The notes: a model not told the origin generated them from the letters alone. Shown: positions 1-8,669, counted from the first letter of the stretch. The stretch is 44,772 nucleotides of DNA from an uncultured Clostridia bacterium (GCA_937880805.1 CALGRR010000099.1:1-44772), one strand, 5' to 3'. A program made the numbers and translations.

Positions 1-1
1 G

Positions 2-37
2 TATTTTAACGAAGAAAAGGCGGAAATCATCCGATAA
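2..37 (+). CDS. Possible 3' tail of an upstream gene (partial)
   Basis: Eleven codons open from the window edge end in TAA at 35-37 and read YFNEEKAEIIR. The codon choice (GAA, AAG, GCG, ATC) matches the neighbouring genes. A second frame (3-74, ending in TAG) is also open and would overlap the cinA ribosome site, so the assignment is uncertain. Nothing can be said about function. Confidence 0.3.
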   Translation, partial: YFNEEKAEIIR

Positions 38-86
38 AAAACACAGTTCGGATTACTTCCGCCACTCTAAATAGGAGGCATCTGCT

Positions 87-1337
87 TTGGCGGTTTGCGA
101 AATTCTTTCGGTAGGCACCGAGATACTGCTCGGTGACATTCTCAACACAAACTCAAAATATCTTTCAACGGAGCTTGCAAAGCTCGGCATTTCCGTGCTC
201 CGCCACACAACCGTTGGCGATAATGCGGACAGGCTCGCCGCCGCACTCGGCACCGCACTCGAAAGAAGCGATATTGTTATTGCAACGGGCGGTCTCGGGC
301 CAACGGCAGACGATATAACAAGAGATGTCTGCTGCTCCGTTATGGGCTTTGAGCTTGAATTCAACCAGAAAATTGCCGATGAAATCAAATCATATTTTGA
401 GGCAAAGAATATTGAAATGCCCGAAAGCAATCTTCGCCAGGCATATGTGCCCAAGGGCGGTGTGTTTTTTGAAAACCGTAACGGCACCGCACCCGGTCTT
501 GGTATGAAGAAAAACGGCAAATGCGTTGTTATTCTGCCCGGCCCGCCCTATGAAATGGCTCCTATGTATCACGAAAGCGTTGTGCCCTATCTTGCCGAAT
601 ATTCCGACGGCGTGATTGTTTCACACACAGTCCGCACAATGGGCATCGGCGAAAGTGCAATGGCAGAAGCCGTTGCCGACCTTCTTGAAAAATCAAACCC
701 CACCGTTGCTCCGTATGCAAAAAAAGGCGAAGCTCTTTTAAGAGTTACCGCCAAGGCTTCCTGCGAGAGCGAGGCTGAAGCACTCTGCTTTCCCGTAATC
801 GAAGAAATAAAACGCAGACTCGGCAGCTTTGTTTACGGCATCGACAGCGAAAGCATTGAAGAAAGAGTTGTTGAGCTGCTCAAAAACAGCAAGCTTACAA
901 TCGCCACCGCAGAAAGCTGCACCGCAGGCTATATTCCCAAAAGAATAACCGATATTGCGGGTGCAAGCAGCGTTTTTGAATTCGGTGCAATAACCTATTC
1001 AAACAGAACGAAAGAGAAAATACTCGGAGTAAATCCCGAAACCCTTGCCGCTCACGGTGCGGTGAGTGAAGAAACAGCCGCCCAGATGGCGGCAGGCATA
1101 CGCCGTGTTTCCGGTGCCGACATCGGAATTTCCGTAACGGGAATTGCAGGCCCCGGAAGTGACGGCACTTCAAAGCCCGTAGGTCTTTGCTACATCGCAA
1201 TAAACGCAGAGGATTATCAGGCGTGCGAAAAAATCGAAACGGGCAAAAACAACCGTGAATATAACAGATATGTAACAGCATCCCGTGCGTTGAATCTTGC
1301 AAGACTTTATATCGAAAGGAAGGAAAATATAAAATGA
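87..1337 (+). CDS. cinA: CinA family protein (nicotinamide-nucleotide amidohydrolase)
   Basis: Two-domain CinA of 416 residues, the usual length. The N-terminal molybdopterin-binding-like (MoCF/COG1058) domain covers about 1-170 and carries TGGLGPTADD at 67-76. The C-terminal amidase domain (about 250-410) carries the active-site segment TAESCTAG near 273-280 and ISVTGIAGPGSDG further on. In characterised bacteria the C-terminal domain deamidates NMN to NaMN in pyridine-nucleotide salvage, and the N-terminal domain has ADP-ribose pyrophosphatase activity in some members. The start is TTG at 87, chosen because TAGGAGG lies 8-14 bases upstream and the encoded protein begins AVCEILSVGTE as in the family. 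The gene ends in an ATGA overlap with the following sortase, so the two are translationally coupled. That partner is unusual: cinA more often sits beside pgsA or recA in Firmicutes. Confidence 0.95.
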   Translation: MAVCEILSVGTEILLGDILNTNSKYLSTELAKLGISVLRHTTVGDNADRLAAALGTALERSDIVIATGGLGPTADDITRDVCCSVMGFELEFNQKIADEIKSYFEAKNIEMPESNLRQAYVPKGGVFFENRNGTAPGLGMKKNGKCVVILPGPPYEMAPMYHESVVPYLAEYSDGVIVSHTVRTMGIGESAMAEAVADLLEKSNPTVAPYAKKGEALLRVTAKASCESEAEALCFPVIEEIKRRLGSFVYGIDSESIEERVVELLKNSKLTIATAESCTAGYIPKRITDIAGASSVFEFGAITYSNRTKEKILGVNPETLAAHGAVSEETAAQMAAGIRRVSGADIGISVTGIAGPGSDGTSKPVGLCYIAINAEDYQACEKIETGKNNREYNRYVTASRALNLARLYIERKENIK

Positions 1338-2317
1338 ATTCAAAAACCGTACCGCTCATTTTATGCGTGGTTTTAGCCGTGGCAAGCGTTGTTTTAATCG
1401 GCTTGTCAATCGGTAATTTCACCAAAGACGGCGGCGATTCCGTTATTGCCGACCCCGATGCCGCAGGCTATATTATAAACGGAGAGGTAACCCACGATGC
1501 CCCCGCAAAAACTCTTTCTTCGGTTATCTCAAATGACCAGAAAGATGCGTCCTTCCCCGACGGAATCCTTGAAAAATTCAAGCAGCTTTATTCAATAAAC
1601 AAAGACACCGCAGGCTGGATTTCAATTCCCGGCACAGAGCTTGACACAGTTGTTGTTCAGGGTGACGATAATAATTATTATCTCACAAAGGATTTCTATA
1701 ACCGCACAACCTATGAAACAACAAACACAAACTACGGCAATATTTATCTTGATTACCGCTGCATAACAGACGGTCTTTCAAAGAATACCGTTCTTCACGG
1801 CCACACAACCGGCAAGGCAAGCGGCGTTCCCAAGCAGGCATTCCGTTCTCTTTATGATTACAGAGATAAAAACCATTTTATCGAAAACCCCATTATTAAG
1901 TACAGCACATTATATGAAGATTACACCTTCAAAATCTGTGCCGTGTTCCTTTCAACAACCCAGCGAAAAGACGATAACGGCTATCTTTTCAACTATATTT
2001 ATCCCGATATGTCCGATAACAATATGGTTGGCTATATCGAGCAGGTTAAGCAGAGAATGCTCTATGAAACGGGCGTTTCGCTTGAACCCACGGATAAAAT
2101 CATAACTCTTTCAACCTGCATTTACGATTACGGAAAGAGCGTTGACACAAGACTTGTTGTTGTTGGCAGACTTCTTCACGAGGGCGAAAGCGAAAGCATT
2201 GACGCCTCTCTCGTTAAGGATAATCCCGATTACCGCAGACCGCAGGTGTGGTATAACAGCAAAGGAAAAACAAATCCCTATAAGAATGCCGCCCGCTGGG
2301 AACCCAGTCCGGAATAA
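1334..2317 (+). CDS. Class B sortase-like membrane protein (sortase 1)
   Basis: Sortase-fold cysteine transpeptidase of 327 residues. One N-terminal membrane segment (about 7-29) makes it a type II membrane protein with the enzyme outside. The catalytic triad is visible: His157 in HGH, Cys262 in TLSTC, and Arg273 in TRLVVVGRL. The TLSTC motif and spacing are those of class B sortases, which join proteins to peptidoglycan or act in pilus and spore contexts. After the core comes a C-terminal tail (PQVWYN..NPY..ARW) that is also present in the next gene. The start overlaps the cinA stop by four bases. No sorting-signal substrate protein is seen in the window, so the target is unknown. Confidence 0.87.
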   Translation: MNSKTVPLILCVVLAVASVVLIGLSIGNFTKDGGDSVIADPDAAGYIINGEVTHDAPAKTLSSVISNDQKDASFPDGILEKFKQLYSINKDTAGWISIPGTELDTVVVQGDDNNYYLTKDFYNRTTYETTNTNYGNIYLDYRCITDGLSKNTVLHGHTTGKASGVPKQAFRSLYDYRDKNHFIENPIIKYSTLYEDYTFKICAVFLSTTQRKDDNGYLFNYIYPDMSDNNMVGYIEQVKQRMLYETGVSLEPTDKIITLSTCIYDYGKSVDTRLVVVGRLLHEGESESIDASLVKDNPDYRRPQVWYNSKGKTNPYKNAARWEPSPE

Positions 2318-2332
2318 TAAAGGAGAATAAAA

Positions 2333-4312
2333 ATGTCAGATAACACAAACGAAAACAAGGCTTCCTCGCTCCCCGAAGGAATTCAGTCCATTGCGGATGA
2401 CGAAGCTCTCAAAGAAATAGATTTCGGCAACTTCCTTGAAGAAAACGCAAAGGGCTCCCCTCTTTTTGAAGGCTTTCACGATGATATTGCAAAAACAGAA
2501 AAGAGCCTTGAAAGCGAGCTTCAGAGCCTTTATGACGATATTATGGGCAGCGGCCCCGCAACAATCGTGCCAAAGCCTATGTCGCTTCTCACGGCAGAGG
2601 ATGCGGAGCCTGCAAAAATAACACTTTCAGACCCCGAAATTCTGCCTGAAAATGAAGAGCATTCGCTTGAAGAGCTCTGGATTGACCCCGAGGAATATAT
2701 GGATATTCCCGTTGTTTCTCTTGATGAGGAGGTTAAAGAAGAAGAGCCCGCAATCGAGGGCGAAATCTCCGAAGAAACCTTCTTCAATCCCGCTGCAAAC
2801 GAAGATGCCCCTTCTCTTGCAGATATTGCAAAGGATGATATTTTCAGCCTTATAGACTCTCTCAAAACCGAAGCGGACGGCGAAACGGGCTTTGAGGATA
2901 TTCTCTCCGAAATTGAAGCAAATCCCGAAATTGTTCCCGTTGAGGCAGAGCCTCTTGCCGCCGCACATCTTGTTACTTCCCGTGAGGACAAGCTTGTTTT
3001 TGAGGAGGAGGAACAAAAAGAAGCTGCTGCCGATGCGGGTGATGCAGCTCTTGATGAGCTTGTTGCAGACGAAGAAGAACCCGAAGCCGATGCTGCTTCG
3101 GATAACGATTTTGACCGTGAGCTTGCAATTCTTCTCGGTGATGTTCCCGAGGAATTGCCCGAAGCAAAAAAGCCTGCGGAAGAAAACTTTGTTATTGAAA
3201 TTCCCGAAGAGGATGACTTTGATTTTTCCGAGGATGATGCTCATTCATATGAGCTCCAGCCCGATTATTCATCCGTTATTGCCGCTGCTCCCGAAAAGCC
3301 CGAGGCAATCGACATAACCGCACACGATGACGATGAGGAATATGAAAAGCTTCTTGATGAGCCCGCCGAAGAAAAGCCCGCAAAGAAAAAGGGTGTTGGC
3401 GAGGTTATAAGAAAAATCGTGCTCACTCTCTCAATTATAACCATTATTGTTTCTCTCGGCGTTCTTGTTAACACCTATCTTATTCAGCCCTATATGGCAA
3501 AATCCGCAACTCAGAACCTTGCGGAACAGATGAGCCAGAACAGCAGCGAACACAGCAACAATGTTATAAACAATGCGGGCTCAGATACCGACTCAAAATA
3601 TCCCGAGGGTATGCTCGCAAAATATGCCCAGCTTTATGATGCAAACGAAGACCTTTCGGGCTGGGTTTCAATTCCCGCACTTCAGATTGAGCTTCCCATT
3701 GCAAAGGGCACCGATAACGATTATTACCGCAACAGAGATATATATAAAAAGTATACTATGTACGGCGTGCCCTTCTTTGATTACAGAATGACTGACCTTA
3801 AGAATCTTCACCGCAACACCGTGCTTTACGGTCACAATATGCGTTCGGATGACCTTATTTTCGGTATGCTTGAAAACTACAGAACAATCGAGGGCTATCA
3901 GTCCGCACCCGTTATTGAGTGTAACACAATTTACGGCGACCACACCTGGTTCGTTTACGGCGTGTTCCTCTCAAATGCATATGAAAACCAGGATAACGGC
4001 TATGTTTTCCCCTATAACTTCATCGATATAAGCGATGCAAAATTTGCCGATTACATCAAAGAAATTGATAAACGCAAGCTTTACACAACAGGTGTTGACC
4101 TTAATGTAAACGATAAGATTCTCACTCTTTCAACCTGCTGCTACGATTTCACCGATGCCCGTCTTGTTGTTGTTGCAAGACTCCGCCGCCCCGGCGAAAG
4201 CATCAGCGTTGACACATCAAACGCATATTACAATCAGAATCCCAAGTATCCCCAGGCCTGGTATAATGCAAACAAAAAGCAGAATCCCTATGCAGAGGAT
4301 GCTCGCTGGTAA
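2333..4312 (+). CDS. Class B sortase-like protein with long acidic cytoplasmic domain (sortase 2)
   Basis: Protein of 659 residues in three parts. Residues 1 to about 350 are extremely rich in Glu and Asp, with short-period acidic motifs, little hydrophobic core and probable disorder. One membrane segment lies at about 359-381. The extracellular part (about 420-659) is a sortase with His501 (YGHNM), Cys602 (LSTCC) and Arg610 (DARLVVVARL). The sortase part is clearly related to the preceding gene and shares its C-terminal PQ.WYN...NPY...ARW tail. It is more than twice the usual sortase length because of the acidic region, which would lie in the cytoplasm. The gap to sortase 1 is 15 bases with a good AAAGGAG site, so it belongs to the same operon. 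The acidic domain may bind a basic partner or nucleic-acid-like surface; that is speculation. Confidence 0.85.
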   Translation: MSDNTNENKASSLPEGIQSIADDEALKEIDFGNFLEENAKGSPLFEGFHDDIAKTEKSLESELQSLYDDIMGSGPATIVPKPMSLLTAEDAEPAKITLSDPEILPENEEHSLEELWIDPEEYMDIPVVSLDEEVKEEEPAIEGEISEETFFNPAANEDAPSLADIAKDDIFSLIDSLKTEADGETGFEDILSEIEANPEIVPVEAEPLAAAHLVTSREDKLVFEEEEQKEAAADAGDAALDELVADEEEPEADAASDNDFDRELAILLGDVPEELPEAKKPAEENFVIEIPEEDDFDFSEDDAHSYELQPDYSSVIAAAPEKPEAIDITAHDDDEEYEKLLDEPAEEKPAKKKGVGEVIRKIVLTLSIITIIVSLGVLVNTYLIQPYMAKSATQNLAEQMSQNSSEHSNNVINNAGSDTDSKYPEGMLAKYAQLYDANEDLSGWVSIPALQIELPIAKGTDNDYYRNRDIYKKYTMYGVPFFDYRMTDLKNLHRNTVLYGHNMRSDDLIFGMLENYRTIEGYQSAPVIECNTIYGDHTWFVYGVFLSNAYENQDNGYVFPYNFIDISDAKFADYIKEIDKRKLYTTGVDLNVNDKILTLSTCCYDFTDARLVVVARLRRPGESISVDTSNAYYNQNPKYPQAWYNANKKQNPYAEDARW

Positions 4313-4357
4313 GCAATAAACACTCTGTAATCAATAAAACGGATTGAGGTGATAATA

Positions 4358-6619
4358 ATGAAAAGGAAAATTTGCTTATTCACGCTGAAAGCCGAATCGG
4401 CTCCCGGTGCTTCAAGACTGCTTGAAAGCAGGCTTTCCGTGCAGGCAACGGATTTTTCGGATGTTTCCGAATTCTCCGAAAGCATAATTGAGCGTGCAAA
4501 GCAGGGCTTTATCACCTTTTCCGCTGCTCCTCTTTCCGTATTCCTTTCTGCAAAAATCAGCATTTTAAAATCACTTTCCGTTAAAATTATCAGAAATCAG
4601 GCGATTGTTTCCGCAATGGAAAACAATATGCCCGAAGACCGCAAAAAATGCGATTATCACGCGGCAATCCCCGAAAAAGCAACGGCTGTTGTTTCAAAAG
4701 ACGGTCTGTATTCCGCTTTTATCTATTATGTGGGCGAGGGTGCAATCATCTTTATGCCTCTTGAAGAAGAAAGAATTGAGCATATTTTTGAAACAAAGCT
4801 CGGCAGAATTGTTGCCGCAATCGCAGCAGAAAAAGAAATTGTTGAAACAAAAAGCAATGCCGAAGCTCAATTCAGAGAGCACGTTGAAGCCATTATAGGA
4901 AGCGGTAAAAGAATTGCCGTTTTCACGGGCGGAAGCTCCGAAGCCCTGCTTTCTGTTCTCAAAAAAATTCCGGGCTCTGCGGGCACATTTATTCCCACGC
5001 AGGCAGAACCCGAAGAAACCGAAAATCCCGATGAGTATCTGCCACGCTGTGCAAAGAATGCGGCTCAGGCAGCAGAGGCAGACCTCGGAATAGCAATATC
5101 CGAGCCCGTAAATGATGTTGAAAGCGGCGAAAGCTATGTTACGGTTACGGTTGCAGACTCCGAAAATGCCCACGCAGCAAGAATTTTTGCAAATCCGGGC
5201 GAAAGCTCAAAGCAGCTTATGATAGCCGCCATTGTGCATATCTGCTCGATGCTTGATGATGCATCGGGTGCGGCGGGTCTTGTTAATCCCAATAAAAAGC
5301 CTAAGAAAAATCCGAAGCAGCCTCTTATTATCGCAATTATCGGAATTGCCGTTGCTGCTCTGGTGTGCCTTGTTATCGCTTTTATTGTTTACGGAAAATC
5401 AAGTCAAAAAGAGATTCCTCTTGATTCCGCCAATATGGGTGCTTTTGCACAGAATGAAGCAATGCAGACCACCGAGAATTCCGATTTATATAACGATTTC
5501 GGCGGTATCTATCCTGATTTTGAGGATGACGGAGTTTTTATTACCGAAGAGGAATCAACAACAGCTCCCGACTCCGTTATAACAAAGCTTACTACGGTAT
5601 TGACCACCGTTTTAACAACAAAACCCACCACTACCGCAAAACCCACAACCACCAGACCAACAACCACGGCTAAACCCACAACCACAACAAAGCCCACCAC
5701 AACCGCAAAGCCCACCACAACAACCAAGCCTGCAACAACCACCGCAACAAAGCCCGCAACAGCCACAACCGAGCAGGCAAAGGATACTTCCTCGGCTTCG
5801 GGCAAATTCGTTTTCAGGGTTTACGGCTTCGGTCACGGTGTGGGAATGAGCCAGGAGGGTGCCATTGTAATGGCGAAAAACGGCAGCACCTGCAATGAAA
5901 TTCTGACTCATTATTATCCGGGTGTAACCGTAAAACCCGATTCCTCAACCCCTGCAACAGTTAAATACGGCGGCAAGGATATTCCGCTTGTTGAGTATCT
6001 TTGCAGAACAACAAAGAGAGAAATCGGACCCTCTTCACCATATGAAGCTCTGAAAGCACAGATTATTTGTGTTTATACCTTTGCGAAATATAATAATTTT
6101 GATGTTTCCGCATCAAAGCACGCCTATGATTCTTCGTGGGCATATGAAGGCACCAACATTCACAAGGCTTGCCTTGAGCTTCTCGGAATAAGCTCGGATA
6201 CAGAGAGTGCAACCGCAGTATACATTGATTATAACGGTGCACCCGCAAACGCAATTTATTTTTCCTCTGCCGCAAAAAAGACCACTCCCGCATCAACCGT
6301 GTGGGGCGGTTCAAGCTCCAAATACCCCTATCTTGAAGGCGGAATTTCAAGCCCCGAAACGGTTGAAACCTCAACCAAGGAATTCACCGCAGAGGAACTG
6401 AAAAAAATAATACTCGACTATAATGACGAAATCGTGCTCGACGAAGACCCCGCAAAGTGGATTACCGTTATTTCGCACGATTCCGCATACAGCGATAACA
6501 TAGGCTACATAACCAAAATCCGTGTTGGCAACCGTGAAATGAGCGGCAACACCTTCCGCTATTATCTTATGGATTTAAAAATCCGTTCCCATTGCTTCAC
6601 GGTAGAGTATGTAAAATAA
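4358..6619 (+). CDS. CinA-like / transmembrane / Thr-rich linker / SpoIID-type (permuted) protein
   Basis: 753 residues counted from ATG 4358. That start follows GAGGTG by 6 bases and is preferred to the in-frame GTG at 4349. Residues 1 to about 302 are cytoplasmic and align by eye with the whole of the neighbouring CinA, but without its active-site segment. A membrane helix covers about 322-345. Residues about 408-477 are a Thr/Lys/Pro repeat linker (TTTKPTT-type). Residues about 480-753 are a SpoIID/LytB domain: GHGVGMSQ at 492-499, then the LCRTTKREIGPSSPYEALKA block with the conserved Glu at 555, FSSAA, VWGG and PYLEGG. SpoIID is a lytic transglycosylase that cuts denuded glycan strands during engulfment. 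Here the GHGVGMSQ block, normally C-terminal, comes first, and the zinc-site cysteines of sporulation SpoIID are not seen. It likely acts on peptidoglycan outside the membrane, but activity is unproven. It is the last gene of the cinA-sortase group, 45 bases after sortase 2. Confidence 0.85.
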   Translation: MKRKICLFTLKAESAPGASRLLESRLSVQATDFSDVSEFSESIIERAKQGFITFSAAPLSVFLSAKISILKSLSVKIIRNQAIVSAMENNMPEDRKKCDYHAAIPEKATAVVSKDGLYSAFIYYVGEGAIIFMPLEEERIEHIFETKLGRIVAAIAAEKEIVETKSNAEAQFREHVEAIIGSGKRIAVFTGGSSEALLSVLKKIPGSAGTFIPTQAEPEETENPDEYLPRCAKNAAQAAEADLGIAISEPVNDVESGESYVTVTVADSENAHAARIFANPGESSKQLMIAAIVHICSMLDDASGAAGLVNPNKKPKKNPKQPLIIAIIGIAVAALVCLVIAFIVYGKSSQKEIPLDSANMGAFAQNEAMQTTENSDLYNDFGGIYPDFEDDGVFITEEESTTAPDSVITKLTTVLTTVLTTKPTTTAKPTTTRPTTTAKPTTTTKPTTTAKPTTTTKPATTTATKPATATTEQAKDTSSASGKFVFRVYGFGHGVGMSQEGAIVMAKNGSTCNEILTHYYPGVTVKPDSSTPATVKYGGKDIPLVEYLCRTTKREIGPSSPYEALKAQIICVYTFAKYNNFDVSASKHAYDSSWAYEGTNIHKACLELLGISSDTESATAVYIDYNGAPANAIYFSSAAKKTTPASTVWGGSSSKYPYLEGGISSPETVETSTKEFTAEELKKIILDYNDEIVLDEDPAKWITVISHDSAYSDNIGYITKIRVGNREMSGNTFRYYLMDLKIRSHCFTVEYVK

Positions 6620-6628
6620 AACACACAA

Positions 6629-6663
6629 AAAGAGCCATCTCACAAATTGTGAAATGGCTCTTT
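6629..6663. terminator. Bidirectional intrinsic terminator
   Basis: The stem AAAGAGCCAT (6629-6638) pairs with ATGGCTCTTT (6654-6663), with an additional inner TCACAA/TTGTGA stem. It lies between the convergent SpoIID-like gene and galU and has A/T tracts on both sides. Confidence 0.85.
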
Positions 6664-6674
6664 AAATTTATAAA

Positions 6675-7562
6675 TCAGAATGTTTTAACAAGCTCTTTAA
6701 GATACTCCTTGAAGCCTTCGCCGATTTCGGGGTGGTCAAGAGCAACCTCGCAGTTTGCCTTCATAATTCCGAGCTTGTTGCCCATATCGTATCTCTTGCC
6801 GTCAAAATCATATGCCATAAGCTCGCCTGCGGCACCCATATCGCTGAAAATATCGGTAAGATAAAGCTCGTGGTCTGTGTTGTTTGTTTTAAGGCCTTCT
6901 TCAATCTTATCGAAAATATCGGGTGTAAGAACGTTTCTTCCGAGAATTGCATAGAGCGAAAGAATTTCTTCGGGCTTCGGCTTTTCAATAATCTTATTGC
7001 ATTTCATTGCTCTTTCGTCGCCCTCAATGGGTTCAACGCCGAGAGTGCAGTAAAGCTTGATAAGCTCCTCAGGTACTTTGTTTACGCCAACAACCGATTT
7101 GCCGTATTTCTCATAGCAGCGGCAAAGCTGTGCGGTAACGGGGTCCTTTGAAACGATAACATCATCACCGTAAAGCACCGCAAAAGGCTCGTTGCCAACG
7201 AATGCCTTGCCGCAGAGAAGTGCGTGTGCAAGACCGTTGGTTTCCTTCTGACGAACAAAATATATGTTTGCAATGTTTGAGCAAGCCTTGACATCCTCAA
7301 GAAGCTTTGCCTTTGAGGGGTTGCCCTCAAGCTGGGTTTCAAGCTCAAAGGAATGGTCGAAATGATCTTCCATAACGCCCTTGCCTCTGTTTGTTATGAT
7401 AAGAATATCCTCAATTCCCGCTGCAGCCGCTTCTTCAACAATATACTGAATTGCGGGCTTATCAACGATATTGAGCATTTCCTTGGGAACAGATTTTGAA
7501 GCAGGCAGAACTCTTGTGCCAAGACCTGCTGCGGGGATTATTGCCTTTCTGACTTTCTGCAT
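6675..7562 (-). CDS. galU: UTP--glucose-1-phosphate uridylyltransferase
   Basis: Makes UDP-glucose from UTP and glucose-1-phosphate in the cytoplasm, supplying glycolipid, teichoic-acid and exopolysaccharide synthesis. The 295-residue length is standard. The nucleotide-binding signature AAGLGTR is at 11-17, followed by SKSVPKEML and KPAIQYIVEEA, then YGDDVI and KPKPEEI, all typical of bacterial GalU. GGAGG precedes the ATG. The gene starts 15 bases after the RING/zinc-ribbon gene and is probably co-transcribed with it from the promoter at 8670-8698. Its 3' end reaches the shared terminator at 6629-6663. Confidence 0.96.
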   Translation of the reverse strand: MQKVRKAIIPAAGLGTRVLPASKSVPKEMLNIVDKPAIQYIVEEAAAAGIEDILIITNRGKGVMEDHFDHSFELETQLEGNPSKAKLLEDVKACSNIANIYFVRQKETNGLAHALLCGKAFVGNEPFAVLYGDDVIVSKDPVTAQLCRCYEKYGKSVVGVNKVPEELIKLYCTLGVEPIEGDERAMKCNKIIEKPKPEEILSLYAILGRNVLTPDIFDKIEEGLKTNNTDHELYLTDIFSDMGAAGELMAYDFDGKRYDMGNKLGIMKANCEVALDHPEIGEGFKEYLKELVKTF

Positions 7563-7577
7563 AACTTTTATCCTCCG

Positions 7578-8645
7578 TTAAAACATATTTGAAATCGCAT
7601 TTGCGGCTGATGCCAGAAGCTCAATCACAACATTATAGCCCGTAAGGCTTATTGCAAAGCCGAAAACGGAAACTCCGCCTCTTCTTGCAATCATCATTCG
7701 GCGAAGATTTTCTTCACGGACACTGTCATTTATAAGCTTCATATCATCAATGATTTTTTTATAATAAAGCTTGTTTGCGATAAGACCGCAGATAAACTTA
7801 ATAATAAGATTTGCACCCACAGTTACCGCAACGGGAACAGCAGCCTTTTTCATTGCTTCCTCAAGCTTTTTTTCAATCTCAAGGTATTCTTCCTCTGTTA
7901 CCTCACCCGACTGAAGCGTTTCTGCCGCCGAGGCGTAGGTGTTCATAAAATCCGTCATCTCCTGCGAAAACAGACCCGAAAACACCAGCGTTGCGGTTGC
8001 AAAAATTGCAATAAAGGCAATGCCGGGCTTATAAAGCTTTCTGTAAAAGAACCAATAAGGTGAAAAAATGAAGGCTGCCCAGTTAAAGGTTTTTTTGCCC
8101 TCTGCAAGCTTTTTGAATTTGGGCATATAATTCTTTGCTGAGGTCTGAACAAAAACGGCAAGCTCGCCCGCCTTGTTTTCGCCTATCATTTCATTTTCGT
8201 CAATATCCGTTCCCGCAAGATACGGATTGCCTGCGAAAAATCCGCCCGCCGCAACACCAAGCGGCATTCCGCATTGATTGCAATGCACGGCATCAGGGTC
8301 ATTCTGCTTGCCGCAGTTGGGGCATTTTTTATCGGTCTGTGCCTCGCCAAGCAAAGCACCGCAGTTTCCGCAATGAAGAGCATCTTCGGGATTCTCGCTG
8401 CCGCAGATATGGCATACTCTGCAATCCCTTTGCTCATTTTCTGTTGTATTTTCAGATGTTGCCGATTCGGATTTTCCCTTTTCCCAGACAAAGCCCGAGC
8501 TGTGAAGCTCTTCGTTTACGCAATGCCCGTTTTTCATCCAGCATTCTCTGTGCTGTGGCGTTGCACAAACGGGGCAAACGACTATATCTTCACCCTCGCG
8601 CATAATTTCGCCGCAGCTTTTGCAGCGTTCGCTTTCATAATTCAT
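7578..8645 (-). CDS. RING-like/zinc-ribbon membrane protein (DUF2628-like C-terminus)
   Basis: 355 residues. Start ATG 8645 is preferred because AGGAG lies nine bases upstream; a TTG at 8651 is too close to that site. The N-terminus has a treble-clef/RING-like set: C8-C11, C24-C27, H32-C35 and C42, as in prokaryotic RING finger proteins. Two zinc ribbons follow (C78/C81-C92/C95 and C108/C111-C122/C125). The C-terminal half begins FNWAAFIFSPYWFFYRKLY, the DUF2628-type membrane entry motif, and contains about three to four membrane helices. The zinc domains face the cytoplasm by inference. Function is unknown; such proteins are common in Clostridia and may organise membrane complexes. It is co-transcribed with galU. 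Confidence 0.8.
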   Translation of the reverse strand: MNYESERCKSCGEIMREGEDIVVCPVCATPQHRECWMKNGHCVNEELHSSGFVWEKGKSESATSENTTENEQRDCRVCHICGSENPEDALHCGNCGALLGEAQTDKKCPNCGKQNDPDAVHCNQCGMPLGVAAGGFFAGNPYLAGTDIDENEMIGENKAGELAVFVQTSAKNYMPKFKKLAEGKKTFNWAAFIFSPYWFFYRKLYKPGIAFIAIFATATLVFSGLFSQEMTDFMNTYASAAETLQSGEVTEEEYLEIEKKLEEAMKKAAVPVAVTVGANLIIKFICGLIANKLYYKKIIDDMKLINDSVREENLRRMMIARRGGVSVFGFAISLTGYNVVIELLASAANAISNMF

Positions 8646-8669
8646 CGGCAATCACTCCTTTCGGCATAT

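Noticed and set aside
5630..5765. Short direct DNA repeats resembling an array
   Set aside because: They encode the Thr/Lys/Pro linker of the SpoIID-type protein in frame and have no spacer structure, so this is not CRISPR.
5509..5911. Minus-strand open frames rich in Val/Gly/Cys
   Set aside because: They are mirror products of the ACA/ACC-rich linker codons and have no ribosome site.
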